Below, one piece after another: positions 27,655 to 35,871 of a stretch of 36,074 bases of DNA. The stretch is from Nevskia sp. (GTDB taxonomy: Bacteria; Pseudomonadota; Gammaproteobacteria; Nevskiales; Nevskiaceae). The position numbers and the translations under genes are program-made. The notes under the pieces are model-generated. The model worked only from the letters and a program-made list of their open reading frames with translations. It ran no database searches and was not told where the DNA came from. Where the stretch lies: assembly GCA_030694365.1 (NCBI GenBank), contig JAUXYM010000044.1:1-36074 (forward strand), read 5' to 3'. Numbering within the stretch: position 1 is the first letter of the stretch; each line of letters opens with the position of its first letter.

Positions 27655-28577
27655 GATTCGCTCTCGTCGATGCCCTTCAGCATCCGCCACATGGCAACGA
27701 AACCGAGCACCAGCATCACGCCGGAGCCGGCCAGCAGCAGCAGGCCGGTCGGGTCGTCGATCATCACGTTGTAGTACTTGGGATTGCTGACATACATCCA
27801 GGCGAACAGGCCGACATTGATGAAAGCCAGCATCTTGGCCGAAAAGCGGGTTTCGGCGGTCAGCGCGCGCAACTCCTGGGCAGCCGACGAGCGCTGGCGG
27901 ATCACCACGATCAGGCTTTTCAGCACGCCACGCATGCTGCCGCCGTACTTGCGGTTGATGCTGGCGGCGAGCGCCATGACTTTCAGATCGCGCAGGCGAT
28001 GAATCTCGCCGGCTTCGCTCAGCACCTGCTCCAGCGGTGCGCCGAGGCGCACCTGGCGGCCGATCGAGGTGAACAGCGGACGAATCGGCTCGGGCGCTTC
28101 GCGACCCGCCTGATTCAGCGCTTCATCAAGCGTGTTGCCGGCGGCAAGCACGCGGATCGCGTTCTCCAGATAGGCCGGCAATTGCTCGACAATCTTGATC
28201 CGCCGCCAGACCGCACGCTGGATCAGTAGCATGTAGACCAGCGACAGCACGATGCCCAGCACCGGCAGCACGATCAACGGCCCGGCGATCACCGTCAGCA
28301 GCACGCTGACCACCAAGACGCCGAGCAGCAGCCGGACCACAGCCTCCGGGCGGATTTCCGAACCGGTGCGCCAGAACAGATGGCAGATCCAGCGCAGCAC
28401 GGGATTGCCAATTGTCGAGCTGCCCTGACTGATCGCGGCCTCGTCGGCACCGCTGACTCGCAGGCGCATCTTGACGTCGGACTGGTACTCCTGGTCCCGC
28501 GCCTGCAGGAACAGCCACACGGCGACGCCGAGCAGCAGCACGGCACCCAGCACGATCAAGCTCACTCCGGCGTTCAT
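27651..28577 (-). CDS. tadB: Tad pilus inner-membrane platform protein TadB
   Basis: Partner of TadC in the pilus assembly platform. The protein has 308 residues with an N-terminal span (about 5-23), two spans around 85-120 (LLLGVLVVSVLLTVIAGPLIVLPVLG, continuing into a further hydrophobic stretch), and a C-terminal pair of spans. The T2SSF domain shows QLPAYLENAIRVLAAGNTLDEALNQAG and LRDLKVMALAASINRKYGGSMRGVLKSL, typical of TadB. The ATG at 28577 overlaps the TadA stop as ATGA. All junctions from cpaB to tadC are overlapping or a few bases apart except cpaC-cpaE. Confidence 0.93.
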   Translation of the reverse strand: MNAGVSLIVLGAVLLLGVAVWLFLQARDQEYQSDVKMRLRVSGADEAAISQGSSTIGNPVLRWICHLFWRTGSEIRPEAVVRLLLGVLVVSVLLTVIAGPLIVLPVLGIVLSLVYMLLIQRAVWRRIKIVEQLPAYLENAIRVLAAGNTLDEALNQAGREAPEPIRPLFTSIGRQVRLGAPLEQVLSEAGEIHRLRDLKVMALAASINRKYGGSMRGVLKSLIVVIRQRSSAAQELRALTAETRFSAKMLAFINVGLFAWMYVSNPKYYNVMIDDPTGLLLLAGSGVMLVLGFVAMWRMLKGIDESES

Positions 28578-29791
28578 GCGGCCTCCTGCGGCACCACGAT
28601 GCCGGACTCGGGTTGGTAGCGGAAGACATCGCGCATCACCAGTTCGCTGCCATCGAGACCATGCAGCTCGCTGATCGACATCACCCGGCGCTGGCCGCTG
28701 GACAGACGCGAGACATGGACGATCAACTGGATGGCCGCCGCAATCTGGCCGCGCAGGGTCTTTTCGCCACCGGTGTAGCCGGCAAACCCGGCGAGCAGTT
28801 CGATGCGGTGCATCGCATCGCGGACATTGTTCGCGTGCAAGGTGGTCATCGAGCCGTCGTGGCCGGTGTTCATCGCCTGCAGCATGTCCAGCACTTCATC
28901 GCTGCGCACCTCGCCGACGATGATCCGATCCGGCCGCATGCGCAGCGCATTGCGAACCAGATCGCGGGCGCTGATCGCCCGCTGGCCTTCCAGATTCGGC
29001 GGCCGGGTTTCCAGCCGCACGACATGGTTGTGGCGCAGCCGCAGCTCGGCGGCATCTTCGACGGTGACGATGCGCTCGCCCGGCGGAATCCAGCTGCTCA
29101 GCAGGTTCAGGAAGGTGGTTTTGCCCGAGCCGGTACCGCCGACGACGATCAGATTGGTCCGCGTCTCGACCTTGCGCTTCAGGTAGTCGAGTTCCGGCTG
29201 GGTGATGCTGCCGCTGTTCAGCAGGTCTTCGGCGGTCAGCGGGATTTTCTTGAACTTGCGGATCGACAGGCAGGGCCCGTCGAGCGCGATCGGCGGAATG
29301 ATCGCGTTGACGCGCGAACCATCGGGCAGACGGGCATCGACCATCGGCGTCGATTCGTCGACCCGGCGACCGAGCGGTGCCAGGATGCGCTGGATCACCC
29401 GGATGACGTGGTTGTCATCAACGAAGCGCACCGGTGCCGAATAGAGCTTGCCAGCGCGTTCGATGAAGACGTTATGCGGACCGTTGACGACGATATCGTT
29501 GACCGTGTCGTCGTCGACCAGGCTCTGGATCGGCCCGAAGCCGAGCAACTCGTTGCGGGCATCGGCGATCAGCGCTTCCGATTCGCGCTGATTGACCGGC
29601 AGCCGCTGTTCGAGCACATAGCGCTTGACCTGTTCGGCGACGAAGCGCTCGACCTTGTCGGCCGGCCAGGTGTAGATGTCGAGCTTGCGATCCTCGATCT
29701 GGGCGATCAGATGCCGGTGGACGCTGCTCTTCAGCGTCTGGTACTGATCCGACAGCCGGAACCGCTCGATCTGATCCGTCACGGCGAGCAC
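28574..29791 (-). CDS. cpaF: Tad pilus assembly ATPase TadA/CpaF
   Basis: Hexameric secretion ATPase of the VirB11/PulE superfamily that drives extension, and in some systems retraction, of the Flp pilus. The 405 residues hold an N-terminal helical region, the LGFGPIQSLVDDDTVNDIVVNGP segment, Walker A GGTGSGKTT (about residues 218-226), TVEDAAELRL (Asp box), Walker B-like RIIVGEVRSDEVLDMLQAMNTGHDGSMTTLHAN and the His box. The start codon is a GTG at 29791, 3 bp after the cpaE stop; a GTG three codons later is also possible. Completeness of the motifs argues that the enzyme is active. Confidence 0.96.
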   Translation of the reverse strand: MLAVTDQIERFRLSDQYQTLKSSVHRHLIAQIEDRKLDIYTWPADKVERFVAEQVKRYVLEQRLPVNQRESEALIADARNELLGFGPIQSLVDDDTVNDIVVNGPHNVFIERAGKLYSAPVRFVDDNHVIRVIQRILAPLGRRVDESTPMVDARLPDGSRVNAIIPPIALDGPCLSIRKFKKIPLTAEDLLNSGSITQPELDYLKRKVETRTNLIVVGGTGSGKTTFLNLLSSWIPPGERIVTVEDAAELRLRHNHVVRLETRPPNLEGQRAISARDLVRNALRMRPDRIIVGEVRSDEVLDMLQAMNTGHDGSMTTLHANNVRDAMHRIELLAGFAGYTGGEKTLRGQIAAAIQLIVHVSRLSSGQRRVMSISELHGLDGSELVMRDVFRYQPESGIVVPQEAA

Positions 29792-29794
29792 CGG

Positions 29795-30991
29795 TTACCG
29801 GAGCAGCCGATCAAGAAAGCCCTGCGGGGCCGACGCAGCTTTCATTGCGCCGGACAGCAGCAGACCCGCCAGTTCCTGCATGCCGGCGCAGTACGGATCT
29901 TTCTTCGCCAGCGTATACAGCGGCTCGCCGGAATTCATCGACAGCAGGCGGTTGAAGCTTTCGGTCTGCAAGGAACTCAGCAGCGGCAATTCGAACAGTT
30001 CGGCGAGGTTGCGCGGCTCCAGCCCCAGGTGCCGGCGATAGTTGTCGACCACCAGCGCAGTGCGATCCAGCGAGCAGTCCTGAGCCCGCAGCGCCCGCAG
30101 CAGATATTTGTTGTGGCGCGATTTCAGGATCGACTGATCGGACAGCAGCAGGCTGCGATCGGCCATGCTGACCAGGCCAGACAGTGCCGTGATCGGCGCA
30201 TGGCCATCGACGGCCACCACCATGTAGGTGAACAGGCCACGCAGCACCTGCATCAGCTTCAGCAATTGATCGGCATCGAAGCTGGCCCGGCCGAGCAGAT
30301 CCTCGGGCAGGCTGAGCACGTAAAGGCCGCTGGCGTGCTTGGAGAATGCGGTATCGATCAGCGTCTGGTCGCAGCGATGCGCATCATTGACGGCATCGAG
30401 CAGGTTGTAAGTCGGATTCAGGTTCAGGAAGATCGCCGCCGCACCGGACGGCGTGGCCAGATCGACCAGCAACACCTTCTCGCCCGGGTTCAGGCGTTCG
30501 ACCACCGCCAGCGCCAGGTGCTCGGCGAAGAAGGCGATCGACTCATGCGGATGACCGGACAAGGTCAGGAAAATCTGCCCGGCCTTGGTCGGCAGCGCGG
30601 CCGATGCAGTGGTCGCCGCGGTGCGCTTCAGCAGGCGGCCGATCTGGCCCCCGAGCTTGGCATCGTCCCGGCCGCGCACCAAATAGTCGCGGGCACCGGC
30701 GCGCATCGCCGCCAGCATGCACTCGGGATTTTCGCTGGCACCGAGGCCGACCACCGGCACCTGCCAGTGACGCTCGAGAAACTGTTCGACGAAACTCGCG
30801 CGCATCATCGCGTTGGCCGGCGTGAACTCGCAGAACAGTAGGCCATAGCGGCCCTGCGACTCGACGCTGGCCAGCAATTCCGTCGGCACCAGACCGCGGA
30901 TCATGACGACGTCGAGATTGGCGTCCTCGGCATCCTGCAGCCAGGATGCGAATTCCGGATCGTCGGCGACGACCAGCACCTTGGTCTTCAT
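29795..30991 (-). CDS. cpaE: TadZ/CpaE-type pilus localisation protein, degenerate ATPase
   Basis: Receiver-like domain plus MinD/ParA-like domain that places Tad machinery in the cell. The 398 residues begin with a response-regulator-like fold (MKTKVLVVADDPEF; late in the domain MRAGARDYLVRG) without clear phosphorylation chemistry. The second part keeps LLVDLATPSGAAAIFLNLNPTYNLLDAV, the family's signature. However, the expected P-loop (KGGxGKT) is replaced by TLSGHPHESIAF (about residues 143-154), with neither Lys of the deviant Walker A present. It is therefore probably a non-hydrolysing scaffold, as reported for some TadZ proteins. The ATG at 30991 is the first in frame. Confidence 0.87.
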   Translation of the reverse strand: MKTKVLVVADDPEFASWLQDAEDANLDVVMIRGLVPTELLASVESQGRYGLLFCEFTPANAMMRASFVEQFLERHWQVPVVGLGASENPECMLAAMRAGARDYLVRGRDDAKLGGQIGRLLKRTAATTASAALPTKAGQIFLTLSGHPHESIAFFAEHLALAVVERLNPGEKVLLVDLATPSGAAAIFLNLNPTYNLLDAVNDAHRCDQTLIDTAFSKHASGLYVLSLPEDLLGRASFDADQLLKLMQVLRGLFTYMVVAVDGHAPITALSGLVSMADRSLLLSDQSILKSRHNKYLLRALRAQDCSLDRTALVVDNYRRHLGLEPRNLAELFELPLLSSLQTESFNRLLSMNSGEPLYTLAKKDPYCAGMQELAGLLLSGAMKAASAPQGFLDRLLR

Positions 30992-31053
30992 CCGCGAGGA
31001 ATCTTCGTTCTGGGCATCACGGTCGTTCGGATCTTCTTCGAGAGGCGGCAGAA

Positions 31054-32442
31054 CTACTTGCTGTAACCGGTTTCGGCGTCCTGGCCGAAGTCACCGGATT
31101 CCAGGAACATCGTTTCGGCAAAATTCGGGCGATAGCGATCGGTCGAGGCACCCGGCAGCGGCGGCAAAGCCGAGCCCTTGGCGATCGGACGCACGAGGTG
31201 CGGCGTGATCACCATGATCAGTTCCTTCTCGGTGCGCTTGATGTTGGTGGTGCGGAAGAACGCGCCGAGCACCGGGATATCACCCAGCCACGGCACCTTG
31301 TCGACATTGGTGGTCAGGTTGTTGCTGACCAGGCCGCTGAGCACGAAGGTTTCGCCATCACCCAATTCCACCGTGGTATCGGTGCGGCGAATGACGATGC
31401 CCGGAATCGTGGTGCCGCCGATGGTCACCGAATTGGTGAAATCGAGATCGCTGACTTCCGGTGCCACCTTGATCGCGATGCGGCTGTTCGACAGCACCGT
31501 CGGCGTCAGATTGAGGCGCACGCCGAACTCGCGGAACTGCACGGTGATCGAACCGCTGCCGTTGGCACCGCCGCCCTGCGGCACCGGATAGGGGAATTCG
31601 CCACCGGCAAGGAAGCTGGCGGTCTGGCCGCTGAGCGCGGTCAGGCTCGGCTCGGCCAGGGTGCGGGCCAGGCCCTTGCGCTCCAGCACGCTGAGAATGC
31701 CGGTGTAGCCGTTGTTGCCGAACACGATATTGAAAGCGTCGCCAATCGGCAGGAAGCCGGTGGCACCCGCGAAGCCACCGAGCAGGCCGCCACCAGCGCC
31801 GGACAGCGGTGCCTGGGTGACCGAACTCGGCGCGCCCAGGCCAGCGGCGCTGTTGGCACCGAGCTTGAACAGGTTGAGGCCGTACTGCTGCAGCGACCGG
31901 CGGTTGACCTCGACGATGCGCACATGGCTCATCACCTGGGTTTCGCCGCCGACCAGGCTGCGATCAACCGGTGGCGGCGCATCCTTGTCACGCAGCACCG
32001 AAGTCTGGCTGGCCTTGCGATGCGCCAGCAGGTTCGGGACGGAACCATCCAGGGCACCGTTCGGCTGCACGGTCAGCTTGGAAAGCGCCGGATCACTGCT
32101 GGCCAGCGCGGCCACGGCGATGCGGTATTCGGTCGGTTCGGAAACACCTTTGGCACCGCGGGTCCAGACCAGCAGGCTGGTGGTGCCGCCGAGCTTGCCA
32201 TTGATCAACAGCTCGCGGCCGTTGACGACATTGACATCGGCGACCTTCGGATCACCGATCGCCACCCGGGTGACCGATCCCTTGGCGCGCACCAGCTTGT
32301 GCGTACCCGGCTCGACCAGCAGCGTTTCGGCCTTGGCCACGGTCTGGGCATGCACCGGCAACGGCATCTGCGCGGTGACCACCACCACGAGTGCAGCAAC
32401 GGCGAAACTCCGGGACAGCTGCCGAGTGATCGAGAAGCGCAT
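31054..32442 (-). CDS. cpaC: Tad pilus outer-membrane secretin CpaC/RcpA
   Basis: Outer-membrane channel through which the Flp pilus leaves the cell. The 462-residue form starts at the ATG at 32442, giving a signal peptide (hydrophobic VAALVVVVTAQ, cut after VHA) and AGGAA 8 bases upstream. An ATG at 32544 overlapping the cpaB stop would add 34 residues with no ribosome site and is disfavoured. The N-terminal pilus-assembly domain shows KLVRAKGSVTRVAIGDPKVADVNVVNGRELLINGK. The secretin domain ends with TTVELGDGETFVLSGLV, VPWLGDIPVLGAFFRT and KELIMVITPHLVRPI, the canonical closing block. A glycine-rich loop lies near residue 200. Confidence 0.93.
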   Translation of the reverse strand: MRFSITRQLSRSFAVAALVVVVTAQMPLPVHAQTVAKAETLLVEPGTHKLVRAKGSVTRVAIGDPKVADVNVVNGRELLINGKLGGTTSLLVWTRGAKGVSEPTEYRIAVAALASSDPALSKLTVQPNGALDGSVPNLLAHRKASQTSVLRDKDAPPPVDRSLVGGETQVMSHVRIVEVNRRSLQQYGLNLFKLGANSAAGLGAPSSVTQAPLSGAGGGLLGGFAGATGFLPIGDAFNIVFGNNGYTGILSVLERKGLARTLAEPSLTALSGQTASFLAGGEFPYPVPQGGGANGSGSITVQFREFGVRLNLTPTVLSNSRIAIKVAPEVSDLDFTNSVTIGGTTIPGIVIRRTDTTVELGDGETFVLSGLVSNNLTTNVDKVPWLGDIPVLGAFFRTTNIKRTEKELIMVITPHLVRPIAKGSALPPLPGASTDRYRPNFAETMFLESGDFGQDAETGYSK

Positions 32443-32540
32443 GCCAGTTCCTGTGCGAGCTGCGAGCGGCGGCCGGGCAGCGGCCCAACCAGAAATAAAG
32501 CCAGAAATGGGGAATCCGGAAATCAGCTGCGTAGCGCGGC

Positions 32541-33539
32541 TCATGGCGACACCGTCTTGAGGTCGGAACCGCGATAGATCTCGATGCGCGGCGGCCCCTC
32601 ACTGCGCACGGCTTTCTTCTTGCCCTTGGCAATCAGCTGGGTCAACTCTGTAGCGGTAATGATCTGCGCCGCGGCGAGTTCCACTTCGGCATCCGCCTTG
32701 GCCTTCGCTTCCGGGCTCAGCGGCAGACTGCTGACGGTCCCACTGACAGCACTGATCGCTGGTGCGCCGGAATCGGCTGCGGCAGCAGTAGTCGCCGGCG
32801 TGCCATGCAGAGCGAGCCGAAGTTCGCCGTAGCTGGAACCGAGCAGCACCTTGGTGACCTGCGGTTCCGGAATCGCCAGCACCGCGGTGCGCTCGCGGCG
32901 CGCCTGAGCCTGCTTGTCCTTTGCTTCGGGCAGGCCTTTCGGCGGCTCGACCAGATGATCCTCGTAGGACAGCACCCGGATATCGCGGATCAGCACCCGC
33001 GCCTGGGTCGGAATGTCTTCGGTCTTGTCCGGGCCGGATTTTTCACCGGTCGGCGTGCTGGTCACCGACTTGATGTAGACCAGCACATCCACGGTATCGC
33101 CAGGGCGTACGAAGCCGCCGACGCCAACCACATCATCCACCTTCAGCGACAGCGCGCGGAAACCATCCGGCACCCCGCGGGCAATGATGTTGGCGTCCTT
33201 GAAAAAGCGCGGCACCACCGGCGCACCAGCGTCGATATCGATCAGCGGCGTACGGCCGATGGCATCGTCGACATTGGCGAAGTACTCGGTCGGCGCGATG
33301 GTGACCGGGGCGAGCACGATGGCATCGCGGTCGATCGGCACGTTGGCGGCCAGCGGCCGGGTGGCAATCACCACCAGGATCTGCGGCACTGCCGGCGCGG
33401 CGGCTACCGGCTGCTGTTCCTGGGCCTTGGCGGCACTTTCGGCGAAGCTGCGGCTCATCCGCCAGCCGACAATAGCCAGGATGATGGCCAGCAATCCGAG
33501 CACGATCGCGACGATCCGAATCGCGTTGCTGTTGTTCAT
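32541..33539 (-). CDS. cpaB: Tad pilus assembly protein CpaB/RcpC
   Basis: Periplasmic accessory of the secretin with an SAF domain, anchored by one N-terminal span (about residues 8-26, IVAIVLGLLAIILAIVG). The SAF region shows VVIATRPLAANVPIDRDAIVLAPV, and the RcpC domain shows FRALSLKVDDVVGVGGFVRPGDTVDVLVY. The 332 residues include a low-complexity Ala/Ser/Gly segment (about 250-275) and a basic C-terminal tail. GGGAG lies about 9 bases before the ATG at 33539. The 98-bp gap to tadE contains an A/T-rich stretch but no clear promoter. Confidence 0.92.
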   Translation of the reverse strand: MNNSNAIRIVAIVLGLLAIILAIVGWRMSRSFAESAAKAQEQQPVAAAPAVPQILVVIATRPLAANVPIDRDAIVLAPVTIAPTEYFANVDDAIGRTPLIDIDAGAPVVPRFFKDANIIARGVPDGFRALSLKVDDVVGVGGFVRPGDTVDVLVYIKSVTSTPTGEKSGPDKTEDIPTQARVLIRDIRVLSYEDHLVEPPKGLPEAKDKQAQARRERTAVLAIPEPQVTKVLLGSSYGELRLALHGTPATTAAAADSGAPAISAVSGTVSSLPLSPEAKAKADAEVELAAAQIITATELTQLIAKGKKKAVRSEGPPRIEIYRGSDLKTVSP

Positions 33540-33637
33540 GCGTGTGCCGCTCCCTATTGATTATTGGCCGCTTTTTGCCGGCAGCTTAAACGATGCATCG
33601 GTGTTCTTTGGGTCCGTTCCCCGACCCGTTCGGTGTA

Positions 33638-34108
33638 TCAGGACAAGCGACCCGCAGCCGTTGCCTGCAACCTGTCCGGCAGCGGCGGAATGGAACCAAC
33701 GCCCATCGGTAAGACCATCTGCGGAAACAGGACTGGAGCTTTGAGTTCGTAGGTCAACTGGATACTCACGGTGTTAGTCGCGGCGTCGATGGCAAACAGA
33801 GCTAACTTCAGTGCATCTGGCTTCGCACCTCCTGCCAGAGTGAAATTGCTATTGATCGCTTCAGTGACTGCAAGGGTTATTGCTCCCGTGTAATCACACG
33901 ACGGCAAACTGCACGGTGCCACCGCAATCGCAGCCCGTACCGCCTCCTGAGCAATGAAATTGATCCGTTGCTGCAGGAAGTAGACGTAGCCGTAAGTCAC
34001 CGTGCCGTAGATGATCGCGAACAGCAGCGGAAAGACGAACGCAAACTCGATCGCCGATGCGCCAGTGATGCGGCGTGGCAGCCGGTTCAGCAAGCGATGA
34101 CGGGCCAT
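33638..34108 (-). CDS. tadE: TadE-type pseudopilin
   Basis: Minor pseudopilin of the Tad system, processed by the prepilin peptidase and needed for pilus assembly. The 156-residue protein begins with a basic leader (MARHRLLNRLPRR) followed by ITGASAIEFAFVFPLLFAIIYG, the TadE pattern of a Gly cut site with Glu at +5 and a hydrophobic helix. The remainder is a periplasmic domain with two cysteines close together (APCSLPSC) that may pair. It is the only TadE/F-like gene here; neither tadF nor tadG was found. The start at 34108 is the first ATG. Confidence 0.87.
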   Translation of the reverse strand: MARHRLLNRLPRRITGASAIEFAFVFPLLFAIIYGTVTYGYVYFLQQRINFIAQEAVRAAIAVAPCSLPSCDYTGAITLAVTEAINSNFTLAGGAKPDALKLALFAIDAATNTVSIQLTYELKAPVLFPQMVLPMGVGSIPPLPDRLQATAAGRLS

Positions 34109-34508
34109 GATCGGGTGTTCCAGAACAACATGAGGACAACTGGACGGACTTGCGGACGCGAACGCTTCGGCTCAGCAGGTGACGCAGCAACGATATCTCA
34201 ATAATCCAGGCTCTTCCGCTTCAAATCTCGGCCGTAGCCAAAAATTTTCGCATCGAAGCTGTCCAGCAAAAGATCGATCGACATCGCTGCCAATGCAGTT
34301 GACTGGCTGAGTACCACCAATGGCAATTTCTGAGCAGCCGTTTCGACATTCACCAGAAAGGCAACAAGAACGGCACTTTCTGACGACACTTCGAAACGAA
34401 CTGGGCATCCGACACCACTGGAAGATCGATCCAGCGAAGACAGATGCCCAAGCCAGCCAGCCCCGGCAACGTGAACTTGAGTTCAGCGTCTGGAAAATCA
34501 GGAAAGCT
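34109..34508. other. 400-bp gene-poor gap between flp and tadE
   Basis: This stretch appears lower in GC than its surroundings and has no gene I can support. On the minus strand an open frame of about 95 codons (about 34198-34482) has no ATG; its only start-like codon is a GTG at 34389 without a ribosome site. Its product (ending RDLKRKSLDY) resembles nothing I know. It may be a decayed pseudopilin or peptidase gene, or a small unrecognised one. Confidence 0.4.
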
Positions 34509-34685
34509 TCAGCGAGCGGCCGCCGGCAGCGCGTTGCTAACAGTAGTAAATATGCCTTGGACCTGGCCGCCGATGGTCCCCACGATGACAACAAGCGCGA
34601 CAGCAATCAGACCAATAATCAGACCGTACTCAACAGCGCTGGCGCCTTCATCATCACGCAGGAAATTCTGGATTTTCTTGATCAC
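34509..34685 (-). CDS. flp: Flp/Fap pilin, major subunit of the Tad pilus
   Basis: Major pilin precursor of 58 residues. Read from a GTG at 34685 it gives a basic leader (MIKKIQNFLRDDEG), the processing site G-ASAVEYGL with the conserved Glu-Tyr at +5/+6, and a single hydrophobic helix (GLIIGLIAVALVVIVGTIG). A short tail ends NALPAAAR. This is the exact Flp layout, so identification is firm despite the small size. GGAG lies about 11 bases before the GTG. It is the first gene of the minus-strand Tad locus. Flp needs a TadV/CpaA peptidase, which is not in this window. Confidence 0.93.
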   Translation of the reverse strand: MIKKIQNFLRDDEGASAVEYGLIIGLIAVALVVIVGTIGGQVQGIFTTVSNALPAAAR

Positions 34686-34744
34686 GGGATTACTCCATCG
34701 GTCACGTTTCGGGGGCGGTTCGGGTGCTTGAAACCCGTGAACAA

Positions 34745-34774
34745 ATGATGGGCGTGCGCCGGGAATGCGTCAAA
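34745..34774 (-). promoter_or_regulatory. possible promoter of the flp/tad operon
   Basis: On the minus strand TTTGAC (34769-34774) and CATCAT (34745-34750) are 18 bases apart, with five and four matches to consensus respectively. The predicted transcript would begin about 50 bases before the flp GTG. It lies in the divergent flp-apaH spacer. Confidence 0.35.
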
Positions 34775-34847
34775 GCTGCTGGCTCCCGCAACTGCTACCG
34801 CTCATCGGTTATGGTGATCGGCACTTTCCGCAAAAACTGAAACCTTC

Positions 34848-35687
34848 GTGGCGATTTACGCAATTGGAGACCTTCAGGGCTGTTGCGATGCGCTGAAGCG
34901 CTTGCTCGACCATGTGCGCTTCGATCCAGCCAGCGATCAGCTCTGGTTCGCGGGTGATCTGGTCAACCGCGGGCCGCAATCGGCCGAAACCCTGCGCACG
35001 GTGATTGCGCTCGGCGACAGCGCGGTCAGCGTGCTCGGTAACCATGATCTTCATCTGCTCGCCGTGGCCGCCGGCGGCAAGCGCGGCCGACGCGACACGC
35101 TGGACGACATCCTCGACGCACCCGATCGCGACGAACTTCTGCACTGGTTGCGCCACTGTCCGCTGCTTCACAGCAGTGCCGATAGCGCCTGGCAGTTGCT
35201 GCACGCCGGCCTGCCGCCGCAGTGGACGATCAGCGAGGCGGCCCAACACGCACGCGCCGTCGAAACGGTATTGCGCGGCCCTGATCACCAAGCGCTGCTG
35301 AACCACATGTACGGCGATCAGCCCGACCTCTGGCAGGCCGAGCTGCAAGGCTGGCCGTACCTGCGTTTCGTCATCAACTGCTTCACCCGCCTGCGTTACT
35401 GCACGCCGCAAGGCCGGATCGCCACCGAACCCAAGGGCACGCCGGGCAGCCAGCCCGCCGGCTTGCTGCCCTGGTTCGCGGTGCCCGGCCGCAAGAGCGC
35501 CGGCACGCCGATCCTGTTCGGCCACTGGTCGACTTTGGGCCAGGTGCACTGGCCGGAACACCAGGTCTGGGGACTCGATACCGGCTGTCTCTGGGGCGGC
35601 CAGCTCAGCGCGCTGCGTCTCGATGACGCTGCGCTATTCAGCATTCCCTGCGATGAACACCGGCGTCCAGGCGCCGAGCAGGACTGA
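34848..35687 (+). CDS. apaH: symmetrical bis(5'-nucleosyl)-tetraphosphatase
   Basis: Cytosolic metallophosphatase that splits Ap4A into two ADP and also removes Np4 caps from RNA. The 279 residues have the metallophosphoesterase motifs GDLQGC (Asp8), GDLVNRGPQS (Asp37), GNHDLH (64-69) and the late GHWSTLGQ with a metal-binding His. These features and the length match ApaH. The start is a GTG at 34848; no strong ribosome site is visible. In many gammaproteobacteria apaH follows rsmA-apaG; here it is about 9.4 kb from rsmA, separated by the Tad locus, and apaG is absent. Confidence 0.96.
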   Translation: MAIYAIGDLQGCCDALKRLLDHVRFDPASDQLWFAGDLVNRGPQSAETLRTVIALGDSAVSVLGNHDLHLLAVAAGGKRGRRDTLDDILDAPDRDELLHWLRHCPLLHSSADSAWQLLHAGLPPQWTISEAAQHARAVETVLRGPDHQALLNHMYGDQPDLWQAELQGWPYLRFVINCFTRLRYCTPQGRIATEPKGTPGSQPAGLLPWFAVPGRKSAGTPILFGHWSTLGQVHWPEHQVWGLDTGCLWGGQLSALRLDDAALFSIPCDEHRRPGAEQD

Positions 35688-35693
35688 CCGCGG

Positions 35694-35855
35694 GCCACCC
35701 TCTCCTCCGTGAGAGGGGCTGGGGGTGAGGGACGCAGCCGCATAGGGTGGGCAGGCTTTATCTGCCCACCGTTTGCTCTCCCGGAGAGAGAAGGGCTTTT
35801 TGCGAACGGGCTGAGCTTGCTTGCTAATCAGGAGACGCGGAGATACGCAGAGAGG
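35694..35855. repeat. mosaic dispersed repeat downstream of apaH
   Basis: The block strings together pieces seen elsewhere in the window. These are GAGAGGGGCTGGGGGTGAGG (35711-35730, compare 9695-9714), an ATAGGGTGGGCAGGCT hairpin (35743-35770, compare 25527-25555), a 41-base core (35793-35833, compare 9781-9821 with two differences), and a decayed ACGCGGAGATACGCAGAG end (35834-35851, compare 8205-8235). It contains no gene. Confidence 0.75.
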
Positions 35856-35871
35856 ATCAAAATCTTGGCTC

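Noticed and set aside
28613..30841. A 742-codon plus-strand frame across cpaF and cpaE
   Set aside because: It crosses two well-identified minus-strand Tad genes and shows no domain; an antisense shadow.
34198..34389. A 63-codon GTG-start gene between flp and tadE
   Set aside because: No ribosome site, no family resemblance, and the open frame extends upstream without any start; recorded as an uncertain gap instead.
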